From Myxococcales bacterium (GTDB lineage Bacteria > Myxococcota_A > Polyangia > Polyangiales > Polyangiaceae), in assembly GCA_016712525.1 (NCBI GenBank), contig JADJQX010000007.1, positions 2,480,001 to 2,544,000 on the forward strand: a stretch of DNA of 64,000 nucleotides. Reading direction: 5' to 3'. Below are positions 34,329 through 43,011 of the stretch, piece after piece (the stretch's first letter is position 1; each line of letters opens with the position of its first letter). A program made the translations under genes and the position numbers. Below the pieces are notes generated by a model. That model ran no database searches and was not told the origin of the DNA. It was given only the letters and a program-made list of their open reading frames with translations.

Positions 34329-34559
34329 CTACTTCCCGCCCTCGCCCTCTTTCCCCAGCTTCTTCGCAAGAGCCAAATCCCTCGCCACCACCACGAGGAA
34401 CAACACGAACGACAGCGTGCCTATCGCCTGCCCCACGGAGAGCGCGATCAGCACGGGCCACACCGTGGGATCGAAGATCGACCAGACCATGAGCGGGAGC
34501 GCGACGAGGCCGAGCACGCAGGCCGCGCGGAGGAGCGCGTGGTTCGAGGGGAGCTTCAC
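34329..34559 (-). CDS. Small two-helix membrane protein coupled to NapC-like cytochrome
   Basis: A 76-aa protein with two hydrophobic helices (LRAACVLGLVALPLMVWSIF; PVLIALSVGQAIGTLSFVLF) and a basic tail. Its GTG overlaps the stop of the NapC-like cytochrome (GTGA). Small accessory membrane proteins are common beside NapC/NirT-type cytochromes; it probably stabilises that protein. Function otherwise unknown. Confidence 0.7.
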   Translation of the reverse strand: MKLPSNHALLRAACVLGLVALPLMVWSIFDPTVWPVLIALSVGQAIGTLSFVLFLVVVARDLALAKKLGKEGEGGK

Positions 34560-35230
34560 GGCGTACCCCCGTCGAGCAAGAGCTCTTTGCCGAGCTTGGT
34601 GCCCGGGTGCGCGAAGCCGTGGCAGCCGGGGCTCGTGCACGCCATGGTGCCGTCTTTCACCTTGGAGAGCGCGGAGGCGTGATCGGGCACCTTGGCCCAC
34701 GCGGGGGCCTGCATGGTGTGGCACGTCGCGCAGGTCTGGTTCGAGACGGGCGAGACGATGCGGATGTCGTGCTTGGCCTTCTCGAGGGGCATCGAGCGGT
34801 ACTCGGTGAGGTACAAGTACACGTGCCGCATGCCGCCCATCTTGGTGAGCACGTAGCCGTACATGCCGTAGTCCTTGTGGCACGTGTAACAGTTGTCGCC
34901 GCCGAAGTAGGGGTTCTTCGCGTGGAGCGACGAGAGCGACGTGCCCTTCGGATCGTTCGAGTCGTTCGCGTGCGGCTCCATGACGTGGCACGACCCGCAG
35001 AAGGCGCGGCTCTGCGTGGCCTGGAAGCCTGCGACGTTGGCGGAGCCCGCGGAAGCGATGGGGAACACGCCGAGCCCGAGCAAGAGCCAGAGCTTCGTGG
35101 TAGGTGCGATGGGGGCGTCAGGGTCGGCCACGCGACCTCGGCGCGCGAGATGCACTAGGAGGATCGCCGCCGATAGCCCGGCGAAGCCGACGGCTACCCA
35201 CCCGAGCGCGCCCGTGTCGTGACCACTCAT
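34556..35230 (-). CDS. NapC/NirT-like membrane tetraheme cytochrome c
   Basis: A 224-aa protein with two N-terminal membrane helices (about residues 8-29 and 46-68) and a periplasmic part carrying three CXXCH haem sites (CGSCHVM, CYTCH, CATCH) and one CX4CH (CTSPGCH). CGSCHVMEPH is the NapC/NirT/NrfH signature, with Met near haem 1. Members (CymA, NapC, NrfH) take electrons from membrane quinol and pass them to periplasmic partners. It sits divergently beside the barrel-plus-cytochrome operon, so it is the likely inner-membrane entry point of the cluster. ATG 35230 lies at the divergent junction with the barrel gene. Confidence 0.85.
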   Translation of the reverse strand: MSGHDTGALGWVAVGFAGLSAAILLVHLARRGRVADPDAPIAPTTKLWLLLGLGVFPIASAGSANVAGFQATQSRAFCGSCHVMEPHANDSNDPKGTSLSSLHAKNPYFGGDNCYTCHKDYGMYGYVLTKMGGMRHVYLYLTEYRSMPLEKAKHDIRIVSPVSNQTCATCHTMQAPAWAKVPDHASALSKVKDGTMACTSPGCHGFAHPGTKLGKELLLDGGTP

Positions 35231-35260
35231 CTTTCGAGCCGTTTTTCGCAGGGATTCACG

Positions 35261-36478
35261 TTGAGCCGCTACCCTAGCAAGGTCTTGGCCAGCGGGATCG
35301 TGTGCGCGCTTGTCGCCTTGTCGCCCTGCGCGCGGGCGCAAGCCTTGCGCCTCCGCGCAGACGCGCTCGCCCAGACGCGCTCTCCCGTGGGCCTCGTCCA
35401 GCTCACCGGGTCCGACAAGGTGCGCCCCTGGCTCGACGCCGAGGCCGTGACGTGGCTCGGCATCTCGGGGGGCCCGGCCGGCGCCGACGCGCTGTCGCCC
35501 ACGGGAGACGTGCTGACTGTCTCGGTGCGCGCGCGGCACGAGCGGACCGGCTCCGAGGCGCGTGTGGGGCGCATGGTGGTCACGATGGGCGCGGTGCGAC
35601 CTGTCCACCTCGACGGGGCGCGCGGGCTCGCGCGGGTGCTCGGCGGCACGACGATCGAGGCCTTCGCTGGGGTGCCCGTGCAGCGGGGCTTCGACTACCG
35701 CGAGGTCGGCTTCGCGACCGGTGGTCGCATCGGGCAGGCCTTCGGCGACACGACGATCGTGGGAGCCTCGTACCTCCGACGCACGACCGACGGGGCGCTC
35801 TCGGACGAGGAGCTCGGGGCCGACCTCGCGCTCACGCCCTCCCCTTGGCTGACGGCGCAGGCGCGCGGCGCGTTCGACCTGATCGGGCGCGGTCCGAGCG
35901 ACGTGCTCGTGTCGGCGAGCGTGCAGCGCACGGACCTGCGGGTCGAGCTCTTCACGACGCACAGATCGCCGGGGCGGCTCTTGCCGGCCACGTCCCTCTT
36001 CTCGGTCCTCGGGGATTTCGCGGCGACGAGCTCGGGCAGCACGGTGCGGTACCGCATGTTCCCGCGGCTCGAGGTGCTCGGCCAGGGCACGGTGCAGGTC
36101 CGAGGAGACGACGTGGGAGGCCAAGGCACGGGCCGCGTGACGCTCGCCCTCGACGACGACTTCGCCGGCACCATCGGGCTCGAGGTGAGGCGCGTCGTGC
36201 TCGGCGACGCACGATGGACGGGGGCGCGCGCGCTCGCCGCGGTGCCCATGTCGCCGCGGCTTCGTGTCGCCACGGAGGTGGAGCTCGTGCGACCGGACGA
36301 TCCGAAGGGGCGCGGCGAGCTTTGGCCCTGGGTGCTCTTCGCCGTAGGCTACCGGCCAAGCCCCGGGTGGGACGTGGGTCTCGGCGTCGAGACCTCGAGC
36401 GGGCCCGAGTACCGCGCGCGTACGGCCGCGTTGGCCCGCCTCTCGTACGCGTTCGCCGGCGGGGAGGCGCGAAGATGA
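35261..36478 (+). CDS. Outer-membrane barrel candidate, porin-cytochrome-like context
   Basis: A 405-aa exported protein (signal peptide SGIVCALVALSPCARAQA) whose body alternates short strands typical of outer-membrane barrels: VEAFAGVPVQRGFDYREVGF-like stretches, GQGTVQVRGDDVGGQGTGRV and a final strand RAARTAALARLSYAFAGGEA. No peroxidase, transporter or enzyme motif is present. Directly followed by a 13-haem lipoprotein (ATGA overlap) and a 27-haem protein, so by position it matches the barrel of a porin-cytochrome conduit; its identity is inferred from context, not sequence similarity. Start set at TTG 35261 (AGGGA 10 bases upstream), since the longer GTG start at 35219 would overlap the divergent cytochrome. 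Confidence 0.6.
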   Translation: MSRYPSKVLASGIVCALVALSPCARAQALRLRADALAQTRSPVGLVQLTGSDKVRPWLDAEAVTWLGISGGPAGADALSPTGDVLTVSVRARHERTGSEARVGRMVVTMGAVRPVHLDGARGLARVLGGTTIEAFAGVPVQRGFDYREVGFATGGRIGQAFGDTTIVGASYLRRTTDGALSDEELGADLALTPSPWLTAQARGAFDLIGRGPSDVLVSASVQRTDLRVELFTTHRSPGRLLPATSLFSVLGDFAATSSGSTVRYRMFPRLEVLGQGTVQVRGDDVGGQGTGRVTLALDDDFAGTIGLEVRRVVLGDARWTGARALAAVPMSPRLRVATEVELVRPDDPKGRGELWPWVLFAVGYRPSPGWDVGLGVETSSGPEYRARTAALARLSYAFAGGEARR

Positions 36479-37539
36479 GCCCACGCCTCTCCCGGGCCGT
36501 CGTCCTCGCGGCGCTCCCGATCTCGCTCCTCGCGGCCTCGTGCGCGGGCATCCTCGGCATTCGCCCGAAGAGCCCTCAGCACGCCTTCGAGCACAGGGCG
36601 CACGGCAAACGCGGCGTCGACTGCCTCACGTGCCACGCGGGCGTCGAGAAAGCGGGCGACCTCGGGCCCCTCCACGTGCCCACCACGGCGACGTGCCGGT
36701 CCTGCCACAAAACCGTGCACGACGAGCGGCCGTGCGGGACGTGCCACGGGCAAGACCACACGAAGCAGTCGGCCGCGCTCGCGCGGGAGCACCTGCGCTT
36801 TTCGCACGCGGCGCACGTGCCGAAGGTGCGAGGGCAGTGCGTGCCGTGCCACGCGAGCGCCGGCGACCGCACGCAGCCCGAGCTCCGCCCGAAGATGGCC
36901 CAGTGTTTTACGTGCCACGCGCACGAGGACCAGTGGAAGGCGCGCGACTGCGACGGGTGCCACCACGATTTGCCCGCCGAGTCGGTGCGGCCTTCGTCCC
37001 ACGTGGTGCACGAGGGCGACTTCGTGCGGGAGCACGGCGTGCGGGCGGCGTCGTCCCGGGATCTGTGCGCGACCTGCCACGGGGAGCCCTTCTGCGCGTC
37101 GTGCCATGGCGTGTCGGTCGCGGCGCTGCCGTGGCGCTTCGGGTTCGACAAGCCCGCGATGACCGGCCTGCATCGCGCGGGGTTCGCGCAACGTCACGCC
37201 GACGAGGCACGCGCGAACCCGGGGCTCTGCACGAGCTGCCACGCCGAAGAGCGCTTCTGCGCCGACTGCCACACCGACAAGCGCCTCGCGGGGGGCGCGC
37301 CGGGTCAGCTCCGCTCGCCTCACCCGGCGGGTTGGGTGCGCTCCCAGGGCGGCGAGCACGGGCGCGCGGCGAGGCTCGATCCGGGCTCGTGCGCGAGCTG
37401 CCACGGCGGCGCGGGTGAGGCGCTGTGCGTCGGGTGCCACCGCGTGGGCGGACCGGGGGGGAACCCTCACGGTCGTGGGTTCGTGAGCGCGCTCGATCCT
37501 CAGAGGGACATGCCTTGCCGGAGCTGCCACGCGCGATGA
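36475..37539 (+). CDS. 13-haem c-type cytochrome lipoprotein
   Basis: A 354-aa predicted lipoprotein (lipobox LLAASCAG, Cys23) with 13 CXXCH haem-binding sites, starting VDCLTCH and ending PCRSCHAR near the C-terminus, including a CDGCHH pair suited to His/His ligation. No other domain. The lipid anchor and haem count suit the periplasmic or outer-membrane-facing part of a porin-cytochrome conduit. ATGA overlaps on both sides (barrel before, 27-haem protein after), so the three are one translational unit. Confidence 0.85.
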   Translation: MSPRLSRAVVLAALPISLLAASCAGILGIRPKSPQHAFEHRAHGKRGVDCLTCHAGVEKAGDLGPLHVPTTATCRSCHKTVHDERPCGTCHGQDHTKQSAALAREHLRFSHAAHVPKVRGQCVPCHASAGDRTQPELRPKMAQCFTCHAHEDQWKARDCDGCHHDLPAESVRPSSHVVHEGDFVREHGVRAASSRDLCATCHGEPFCASCHGVSVAALPWRFGFDKPAMTGLHRAGFAQRHADEARANPGLCTSCHAEERFCADCHTDKRLAGGAPGQLRSPHPAGWVRSQGGEHGRAARLDPGSCASCHGGAGEALCVGCHRVGGPGGNPHGRGFVSALDPQRDMPCRSCHAR

Positions 37540-39350
37540 CGAAGAACCGCGCCCTCGCCGTGTTGCTCGTCGCCATCGTGGTGGCCGGGATCGTGGCGTA
37601 CCTCTCCAAGAACCCGCGGGTCGCCCCGACGGCGCCGTCGGCCTTCGTGCCCACCCCGTGGAACGCGGCGCGCAGCTCGCCGATGCACGCGGCGCACATC
37701 GACCGCGGCAAGGTCGCATGCGACACGTGCCACACGGCCGGCTTCACCCAAAAGCCCGAAGCGAGCGTGTGCACGACCTGCCACAAAGAGGCCACGATCG
37801 CGCGGTCGCACGGCGGGCACAGCGAACGCGTGGAGTGCGCGTCGTGCCACTCGTTCGCGGCCACGTCGACGGCCAAGGCCTGCACCTCGTGCCACGGCAA
37901 GGGTACGACGAGCCCGAAGGGCACGCACCTCGTCACGCACGCGGCCGCCACGACCGAGTGCCGGAGCTGCCACGCGCTGCACGGGCCCGAGCCCTCCAAG
38001 GCGCCGACGGGGTGCCCTTCGTGCCACGCGATCTCGGCCAAACACGGCTCGAAGCTCGTCGTCGCGAGCGACGCGGGCGCAGGCGCCGATGCGGGAGACG
38101 GGGGAGATGCGGGCCTCGTCGTCGCGGCGACACGACCGGTCGTGCCGAGCCCCGACGGCGCGATGTGCGCGACGTGCCACGGTCCCCACGCGCAGAAGGC
38201 CGCGGCGCTCGCGTCGTGCGCGGCGTGCCACGCGCAGAAGGCCGCCGGAAACCACGAAGGCTGCACCACGTGCCACGCCCCCCACGCGGCCACGCGCGCC
38301 GCGACGCCCTCGTGCGAGAGCTGCCACAAGGGGCACGCGCCGAGCCAGGGCCACGCCTCGTGCACGACGTGCCACGCCCCCCACGCCGCCAAGGGCCAGA
38401 AGGTCACGTGCGCCGGCTGCCACGAGGGGCACGGCGCGCTCGCGTCCACCACCGTGAAGGCCCACGCCGACTGCGCGAGCTGCCACGAGCCCCACCGCAA
38501 GGGCCCGGCGCCGGCGCAAAAAGATGCAGTCTGCACCAAATGCCACGCCGGCGTGCACCCCGCCCATCCCCCGGGGAAAGACCGCTCCGGCAAGGCCACC
38601 GACTGCCTCGGCTGCCACGCGCCTCACCCGAAGGACGTCGCCCAGAAGGCCGCGGCGTGCTCGAGCTGCCACACGCGCGCGCCGAGCGAGAAGGCCTTCC
38701 ACGCCGCCACGATCCACAAGCTCCCCACGGGTGCGCCCACCTGCGCCGAGTGCCACACGCCGCACGGCTTCACGACGGCGAAGGCGCCCTGCGCGACGTG
38801 CCACGCCCCCGAGGCCGGCAAGGCGCGGAAGGGCCACGACGCCTGCGCCACGTGCCACGGCCCCGCCCACACGCCGGCGCCGAAGCCCGCGTGCACGAGC
38901 TGCCACACCCCTGAGGCGAACACGACCACACGCGGCCACACGGGGTGCACGTCGTGCCACGACGCCCACTCGGGCGGGCTCGAGAAGGTCACGCCGGCGC
39001 AGGCGGCGAAGGGCCCCGCCGCGAGCTGCGCGACGTGCCACGCCGGGAAGGCCAGCGCGCCTCACGGGGCCGCGAGCCTCGGTGGAGGCAAGGGCTGCGC
39101 GAGCTGCCACAGAGCGCACGGGCCGAACGGCGTCGAGAAGCCACCAGCGTGCACGACGTGCCACGACCCGAAGGCCCTCCCCGGCCTCCACGCCTCACCG
39201 AAGCACGCGGTCTCGTGCGGCGCGTGCCACAAGGCCCACGAGGCCCCACGCTCCGACCGCGCCACGTGCACGACGACCTGCCACGAGAACCGCCGAGGGC
39301 ATCAGCCCGACGCCTCGGTGTGCAAGGGCTGTCACCTGTTCCGGAAGTAG
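37536..39350 (+). CDS. 27-haem c-type cytochrome, membrane-anchored
   Basis: A 604-aa protein with an N-terminal membrane helix (LAVLLVAIVVAGIVAYL) and 26 CXXCH sites plus one CX3CH (CTTTCH), about one haem per 22 residues. A central linker (ASDAGAGADAGDGGDAG) splits the haems into groups of six and about 21. Many sites sit in CHAPHA or CHGPHA contexts, and the second half repeats a pattern of CxxCHxPxA units, suggesting growth by duplication. Very large multihaem proteins act as electron wires or electron stores. Ends 7 bases before the convergent Cys-rich lipoprotein. Confidence 0.85.
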   Translation: MTKNRALAVLLVAIVVAGIVAYLSKNPRVAPTAPSAFVPTPWNAARSSPMHAAHIDRGKVACDTCHTAGFTQKPEASVCTTCHKEATIARSHGGHSERVECASCHSFAATSTAKACTSCHGKGTTSPKGTHLVTHAAATTECRSCHALHGPEPSKAPTGCPSCHAISAKHGSKLVVASDAGAGADAGDGGDAGLVVAATRPVVPSPDGAMCATCHGPHAQKAAALASCAACHAQKAAGNHEGCTTCHAPHAATRAATPSCESCHKGHAPSQGHASCTTCHAPHAAKGQKVTCAGCHEGHGALASTTVKAHADCASCHEPHRKGPAPAQKDAVCTKCHAGVHPAHPPGKDRSGKATDCLGCHAPHPKDVAQKAAACSSCHTRAPSEKAFHAATIHKLPTGAPTCAECHTPHGFTTAKAPCATCHAPEAGKARKGHDACATCHGPAHTPAPKPACTSCHTPEANTTTRGHTGCTSCHDAHSGGLEKVTPAQAAKGPAASCATCHAGKASAPHGAASLGGGKGCASCHRAHGPNGVEKPPACTTCHDPKALPGLHASPKHAVSCGACHKAHEAPRSDRATCTTTCHENRRGHQPDASVCKGCHLFRK

Positions 39351-39357
39351 GCGGGCC

Positions 39358-39951
39358 TCACTTGCAGCGTTTGTAGCCGACGCCTTCGCAGATTCCACTG
39401 CGGCACTGGCTCGCGTCCGTGCAGAGGGTGAGGCTCGCCGAGTCGCAGAAGGCCTGGCAGGACGACGCCCCGACGATGCCTGCCCCCGCGGGGGGATCGG
39501 CGCAGCACACCATGCCTCTGGGGCAGTCGTCGCGGTCGTCGCACGTCATCGCGATGGTCTCCGCGCCCGTGCAGCCATCTTGGCAGTCTCGGGACGCCGG
39601 TCCCGTGACGCAACACACACGCGTCAGGTCGCGACAGATCTGCGCCCCGCACGCGACCGAGCTCGGCGCGCCCGCGTCGCTGCACTGCGGAATGCCTGGC
39701 CCCGCGTCGCGATCGAGGCACGGATCACGCGTCGGAGGCGTTGTGGAGGCGGACAGCCCCGGTGGCACCGAGCCCGTGCCGGTCGCGGAGGGAGCGAGGC
39801 CCGTCGCCGTGGGCACGACGCTCGACGTAGAGGAGGCGGCGGGGCCTGCCGCGTCGTCGCCGTCCGCGCTGTCCGCGCCGAACGAGGTGCACGCGAGGTA
39901 AGGGACGACGATGGCCGCGCCGAGCAACCCGAAGCCATAAGCAGCACGCAT
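39358..39951 (-). CDS. Cys-rich predicted lipoprotein
   Basis: A 197-aa lipoprotein (lipobox VVPYLACTS, Cys21) with a Ser/Thr/Pro-rich linker (SSTSSVVPTATGLAPSATGT) and a Cys-rich C-terminal half containing 16 or so Cys (VACGAQICRDLTRVCCVTGP; CRSGICEGVGYKRCK). No CXXCH haem site, so these Cys probably form disulfides; such modules are common surface proteins in this group. Wedged between the cytochrome genes, its relation to them is unclear. Confidence 0.75.
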   Translation of the reverse strand: MRAAYGFGLLGAAIVVPYLACTSFGADSADGDDAAGPAASSTSSVVPTATGLAPSATGTGSVPPGLSASTTPPTRDPCLDRDAGPGIPQCSDAGAPSSVACGAQICRDLTRVCCVTGPASRDCQDGCTGAETIAMTCDDRDDCPRGMVCCADPPAGAGIVGASSCQAFCDSASLTLCTDASQCRSGICEGVGYKRCK

Positions 39952-39995
39952 GACTCAACTTTTCGCGATGCCTCGGCGCGCGTCAAGCCAAGAGG

Positions 39996-41606
39996 TCAGG
40001 GAGAGGTCTGGAGGGCTCCGTCGCCGTGGACCGCGCGCCCGGAAGGGGTGAGCTCTCCGGTCGGAGTCACGAGCTCGGCGTGGCAGCCCGAGGCTCCGCA
40101 GGCCGTGCTCGTCGTGTGAGGAAAGGGAGGCGGTGCGCCATGGCAGCCGCCGCACGACGCCGCGGCCGTGCCCATCGCCCAGGTCGGCGCGGGCACGCGC
40201 GCCCCGGCGCCTTCGTGGCAATAGGTGCCCACGCACGTCTTGGTCGCGGCGTCATAGGTGGGGCGCCGGCCGCCTCGTGTGGCGAGGCCCGAGAAGCGCA
40301 CCGCGGCGCCGAGCGCGGCCTCGGGGTGCTTCGCGCCTTGGGCGGGCACCTCGTGGCACGTCTCGCAGGCGACCGCGCGCGACGAGCCGGGGCGAGCGTG
40401 GGCAGCATGCGCGCCCGTCGTGGGCCACGGATCCGCGCCCTTGCCGTGACACGCGCCGCACGCGCCGCTGCCGTCGCCGAGGTCGACGCGACCGTTCACG
40501 TGGAGGGTGGGCTTGGTGATCGCCGTGCCGGTGGCGTCGGCCTCGGCGTGGCACGCCGTGCACCGCCCGCGGTAGTGGTTGACGGGGGGAGCGCCGTGGC
40601 AATCGCCGCACCCGAGCTTCGTCTCTGCCGACGTCCACGCGACCTCGGGCCGGGCGCCGCCGCGCGCGTGACACGCGACCGCGCAACGCTTGGAGGCCAC
40701 GTCGAAGCGCGCGCCGGGGCCCGAGAGCTCCTCGAGCAGCACCACGTCGACGAAGCGGTTCACGTGCGCGCCGCCGGGGCCACCGAGGACGGGCGTGGGG
40801 TGGCAGGCCGCGCACGCGATCCCCTTCGACGACGACGCTCCGGGCTCGACGTGGGCGCGGTGCACGTCGTTCGTGGCGCCGCCCTTCGAGAAGCAGGGGT
40901 CGCGCGGGGGGTACGCGCGCTCGCCCCTTCCATGGCACGTGCCGCACCCGAGCGGCCCGTTGGGCCCCGCGTGGCAGGTGCTGCACGGCGTGGCGCCCGG
41001 CGCGGCGAACGCGATCCCGGTGGGCCTCGCGGGGGCGCCCTCGTGGCAGCGGCCGCACGCGTCGGGGTCTTGCGTGTCGACCATGGGGCGGTAGGCACGT
41101 TGGCGAAGGAAGACGGCGTGGCTCTCGGGCGAGCGGGGATCGACGAACGCGTCGCCGTGGACCCCGGAGCGCACGCTCTTGGCGCCCGAGGCGAGCCAGT
41201 CGCGCAGGGTGGCCTCTTCTTCGGGGGAGAGGAGCCCGCGGTGGCTCTCGCGCGAGAGCACCGCGAGGAGCGGAGAGGTCACCCCCGACGAAGCGGCTGG
41301 GACCCCCGCTTGCGTACATGCGACCACCCCCGCGTACGAATCGACCCGGTAGCCGGCGGCCGGTGCAGAACCTGCGTGGCAGCGCGCACAGCGTGCACGG
41401 AGGAGGTCTTCGACGGCGCCCCGATATACGGGTGCGTAAGGTGCATCGTCGCGCGTCTCTTCGCAGCCCGAGGCCGCGATTCCTGCGGTCGCCAAGAGGA
41501 GCCCGAGGCTGGCCCCAGACGTGCAGAGGGCCCGTCGACCCCTCGGAGGAATCTTTATGATCGTTGCTCGTCCGACTCTCGCGATCGCCGCTGTCACCTT
41601 GCTCAT
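39996..41606 (-). CDS. 13-haem c-type cytochrome with PSCyt1-like N-terminus and CX4CH sites
   Basis: A protein of about 536 aa. After a lipoprotein-like signal (LLLATAGIAASGCEE) comes a segment resembling the PSCyt1-type cytochrome domain (VYRGAVEDLLRARCARCHAG; GLLSPEEEATLRDWLASGAK). Then a chain of haem sites: CGRCH, CSTCH, CGTCH, CAACH, CX3CH (CAVACH), CGDCH, CTACH, CGACH, CETCH, CX4CH (CVGTYCH), CGGCH and CX4CH (CGASGCH). The CX4CH..CXXCH pairing matches the Geobacter-type family in which such double motifs are typical. The start is uncertain: the nearest plain ATG (41606) lies inside the divergent collagen-like cytochrome gene. Confidence 0.75.
   Translation of the reverse strand: MSKVTAAIARVGRATIIKIPPRGRRALCTSGASLGLLLATAGIAASGCEETRDDAPYAPVYRGAVEDLLRARCARCHAGSAPAAGYRVDSYAGVVACTQAGVPAASSGVTSPLLAVLSRESHRGLLSPEEEATLRDWLASGAKSVRSGVHGDAFVDPRSPESHAVFLRQRAYRPMVDTQDPDACGRCHEGAPARPTGIAFAAPGATPCSTCHAGPNGPLGCGTCHGRGERAYPPRDPCFSKGGATNDVHRAHVEPGASSSKGIACAACHPTPVLGGPGGAHVNRFVDVVLLEELSGPGARFDVASKRCAVACHARGGARPEVAWTSAETKLGCGDCHGAPPVNHYRGRCTACHAEADATGTAITKPTLHVNGRVDLGDGSGACGACHGKGADPWPTTGAHAAHARPGSSRAVACETCHEVPAQGAKHPEAALGAAVRFSGLATRGGRRPTYDAATKTCVGTYCHEGAGARVPAPTWAMGTAAASCGGCHGAPPPFPHTTSTACGASGCHAELVTPTGELTPSGRAVHGDGALQTSP
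41545..41550 (+). promoter_or_regulatory. Ribosome site of the collagen-like cytochrome gene
   Basis: GGAGGA lies 6 bases before ATG 41557 and fixes that start. The same DNA is inside the 5' region of the divergent 39996 gene if that gene starts at 41606. Confidence 0.8.
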
Positions 41607-42867
41607 CGCCTCTGCCTTCGTTGCGTGCACGGGCAAGGATGGTGCCTCGGGCGAACCGGGGGCCACGGGGCCCTCGGGCCCGCAGGGTGCCCAAGGTCCG
41701 CAAGGACAGCAAGGAATCCCTGGCCCCCTGCCCGACGCGGGCACGGGCGGCCTCTCGGGCGCCTGCACGACGCCCTGCCACACGTTCAACGGCGTGGTCG
41801 ATCAGTGGCGCTTCTCGAACCACTCGCACCCGCAGAACAACGAGATCGGCGGCGGCTCCTGCGGCAACTGCCACGCGATCGACGGCCTCGAGAAGCGCGT
41901 CGCCGACCAGTACACCCGCGCGGCGGACGCGGGCCCGGCGACGAACGTCGCGAAGGGGCACATCAACTACGTCGGCGCGGGCGGCGCGGTCACCGAGATC
42001 GGCTACGGCGGCGCCTCGGCCATCGGGCGCATCCACTGCTCGACGTGCCACGACTTCAACCCGGCCACCGACCCGCACGTCACCGGCAAGTACACGGCCG
42101 GGCAGGCGCCGCTGCGCGTCCCGAGCGGCGTGAACGACACGGCCTACCTCGAGAAGACCGAGGACGGCGGCGCCCCCGTGGGCACGGCGCTCTCCTACCG
42201 CGTCGGCAACACGTGCGTGTTCTGCCACAAATCGCGGAAGGACATCGCGACCTACATCACGGCGTCGAACGCGCTCTCGAGCTACCGCTGGGGCCCGCAC
42301 GCGGCCACGCAGACCGACCTCTTCTCGGGCAAGGGTGGCTACCACTTCGCCGGGCAGACGTACGCGAGCTCGGCCCACGCCACGCTCACGAACGCGTGCG
42401 TCTCGTGCCACATGCGGCCCGTCGAGAAGAACGCCAACGTGCCCGACCACACGATGAAGCCCACGGTGACCTTCTGCAAGACGTGCCACACGCAGTACAC
42501 CGGCACCGACTTCAACATCCAGGGCGGCCGCACGATCGTGCGCAACGCGCTCTTCGAGCTCCAGGCCGCGCTCGACGCGGCGGGCCTCCTCACCCGCACC
42601 GAGGTCTCCCCGTACGCGCCCCTCGAGGACGACGAGAAGGCCGACGGGCAGTTCCACCTCGACCTCGCGCGGCCGAAGAGCGGCCCGGGCGGCGCGAACC
42701 TCGTGCTCGACGCGCCCACGGCCGGTGCACTCTACAACTACTTCATCGTGGCGCGGAGCAAGGACCTCGGCGTCCACAACCCGACCTACACGAAGCAGCT
42801 CCTGTGGGACTCGATCCGGCAGATCAAGGGCACGAACCCGACGTCGCTCCCCAGCCGCCCGATGTGA
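41557..42867 (+). CDS. Lipoprotein cytochrome c with collagen-like Gly-X-Y segment
   Basis: A 436-aa predicted lipoprotein (lipobox SAFVACTG, Cys24). Directly after the anchor come about ten Gly-X-Y triplets (GASGEPGATGPSGPQGAQGP then QGQQGIPGP), a collagen-like stalk, then five CXXCH haems (CGNCH, CSTCH, CVFCH, CVSCH, CKTCH) plus a CX3CH (CTTPCH), and a haem-free C-terminal region with a long helix. Extracellular haem protein on a stiff stalk is the natural reading; electron donor or acceptor unknown. GGAGGA precedes the ATG. A strong hairpin follows the stop. Confidence 0.85.
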   Translation: MIVARPTLAIAAVTLLIASAFVACTGKDGASGEPGATGPSGPQGAQGPQGQQGIPGPLPDAGTGGLSGACTTPCHTFNGVVDQWRFSNHSHPQNNEIGGGSCGNCHAIDGLEKRVADQYTRAADAGPATNVAKGHINYVGAGGAVTEIGYGGASAIGRIHCSTCHDFNPATDPHVTGKYTAGQAPLRVPSGVNDTAYLEKTEDGGAPVGTALSYRVGNTCVFCHKSRKDIATYITASNALSSYRWGPHAATQTDLFSGKGGYHFAGQTYASSAHATLTNACVSCHMRPVEKNANVPDHTMKPTVTFCKTCHTQYTGTDFNIQGGRTIVRNALFELQAALDAAGLLTRTEVSPYAPLEDDEKADGQFHLDLARPKSGPGGANLVLDAPTAGALYNYFIVARSKDLGVHNPTYTKQLLWDSIRQIKGTNPTSLPSRPM

Positions 42868-42917
42868 CGGCCCGAACCAGGGAGCCTCGCCTCGACGCGT
42901 AAGGCTCCCTGGGCCGT
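42867..42917 (+). terminator. Large hairpin terminating the cytochrome region
   Basis: ACGGCCC (42867-42873) and AGGGAGCCT (42879-42887) pair with AGGCTCCCT (42902-42910) and GGGCCGT (42911-42917), beginning at the last base of the stop codon of the collagen-like cytochrome. A short bulge separates the two stem parts. Confidence 0.8.
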
Positions 42918-43011
42918 CCTCTCCGCGCATCCTCGAACCGTCGCGAGCTGCTACGATGCAGGTCGTGGCGGTTTCGCGTTCGGCGTGGCACGGAGAGGCG
43001 AGGAGTACGGC

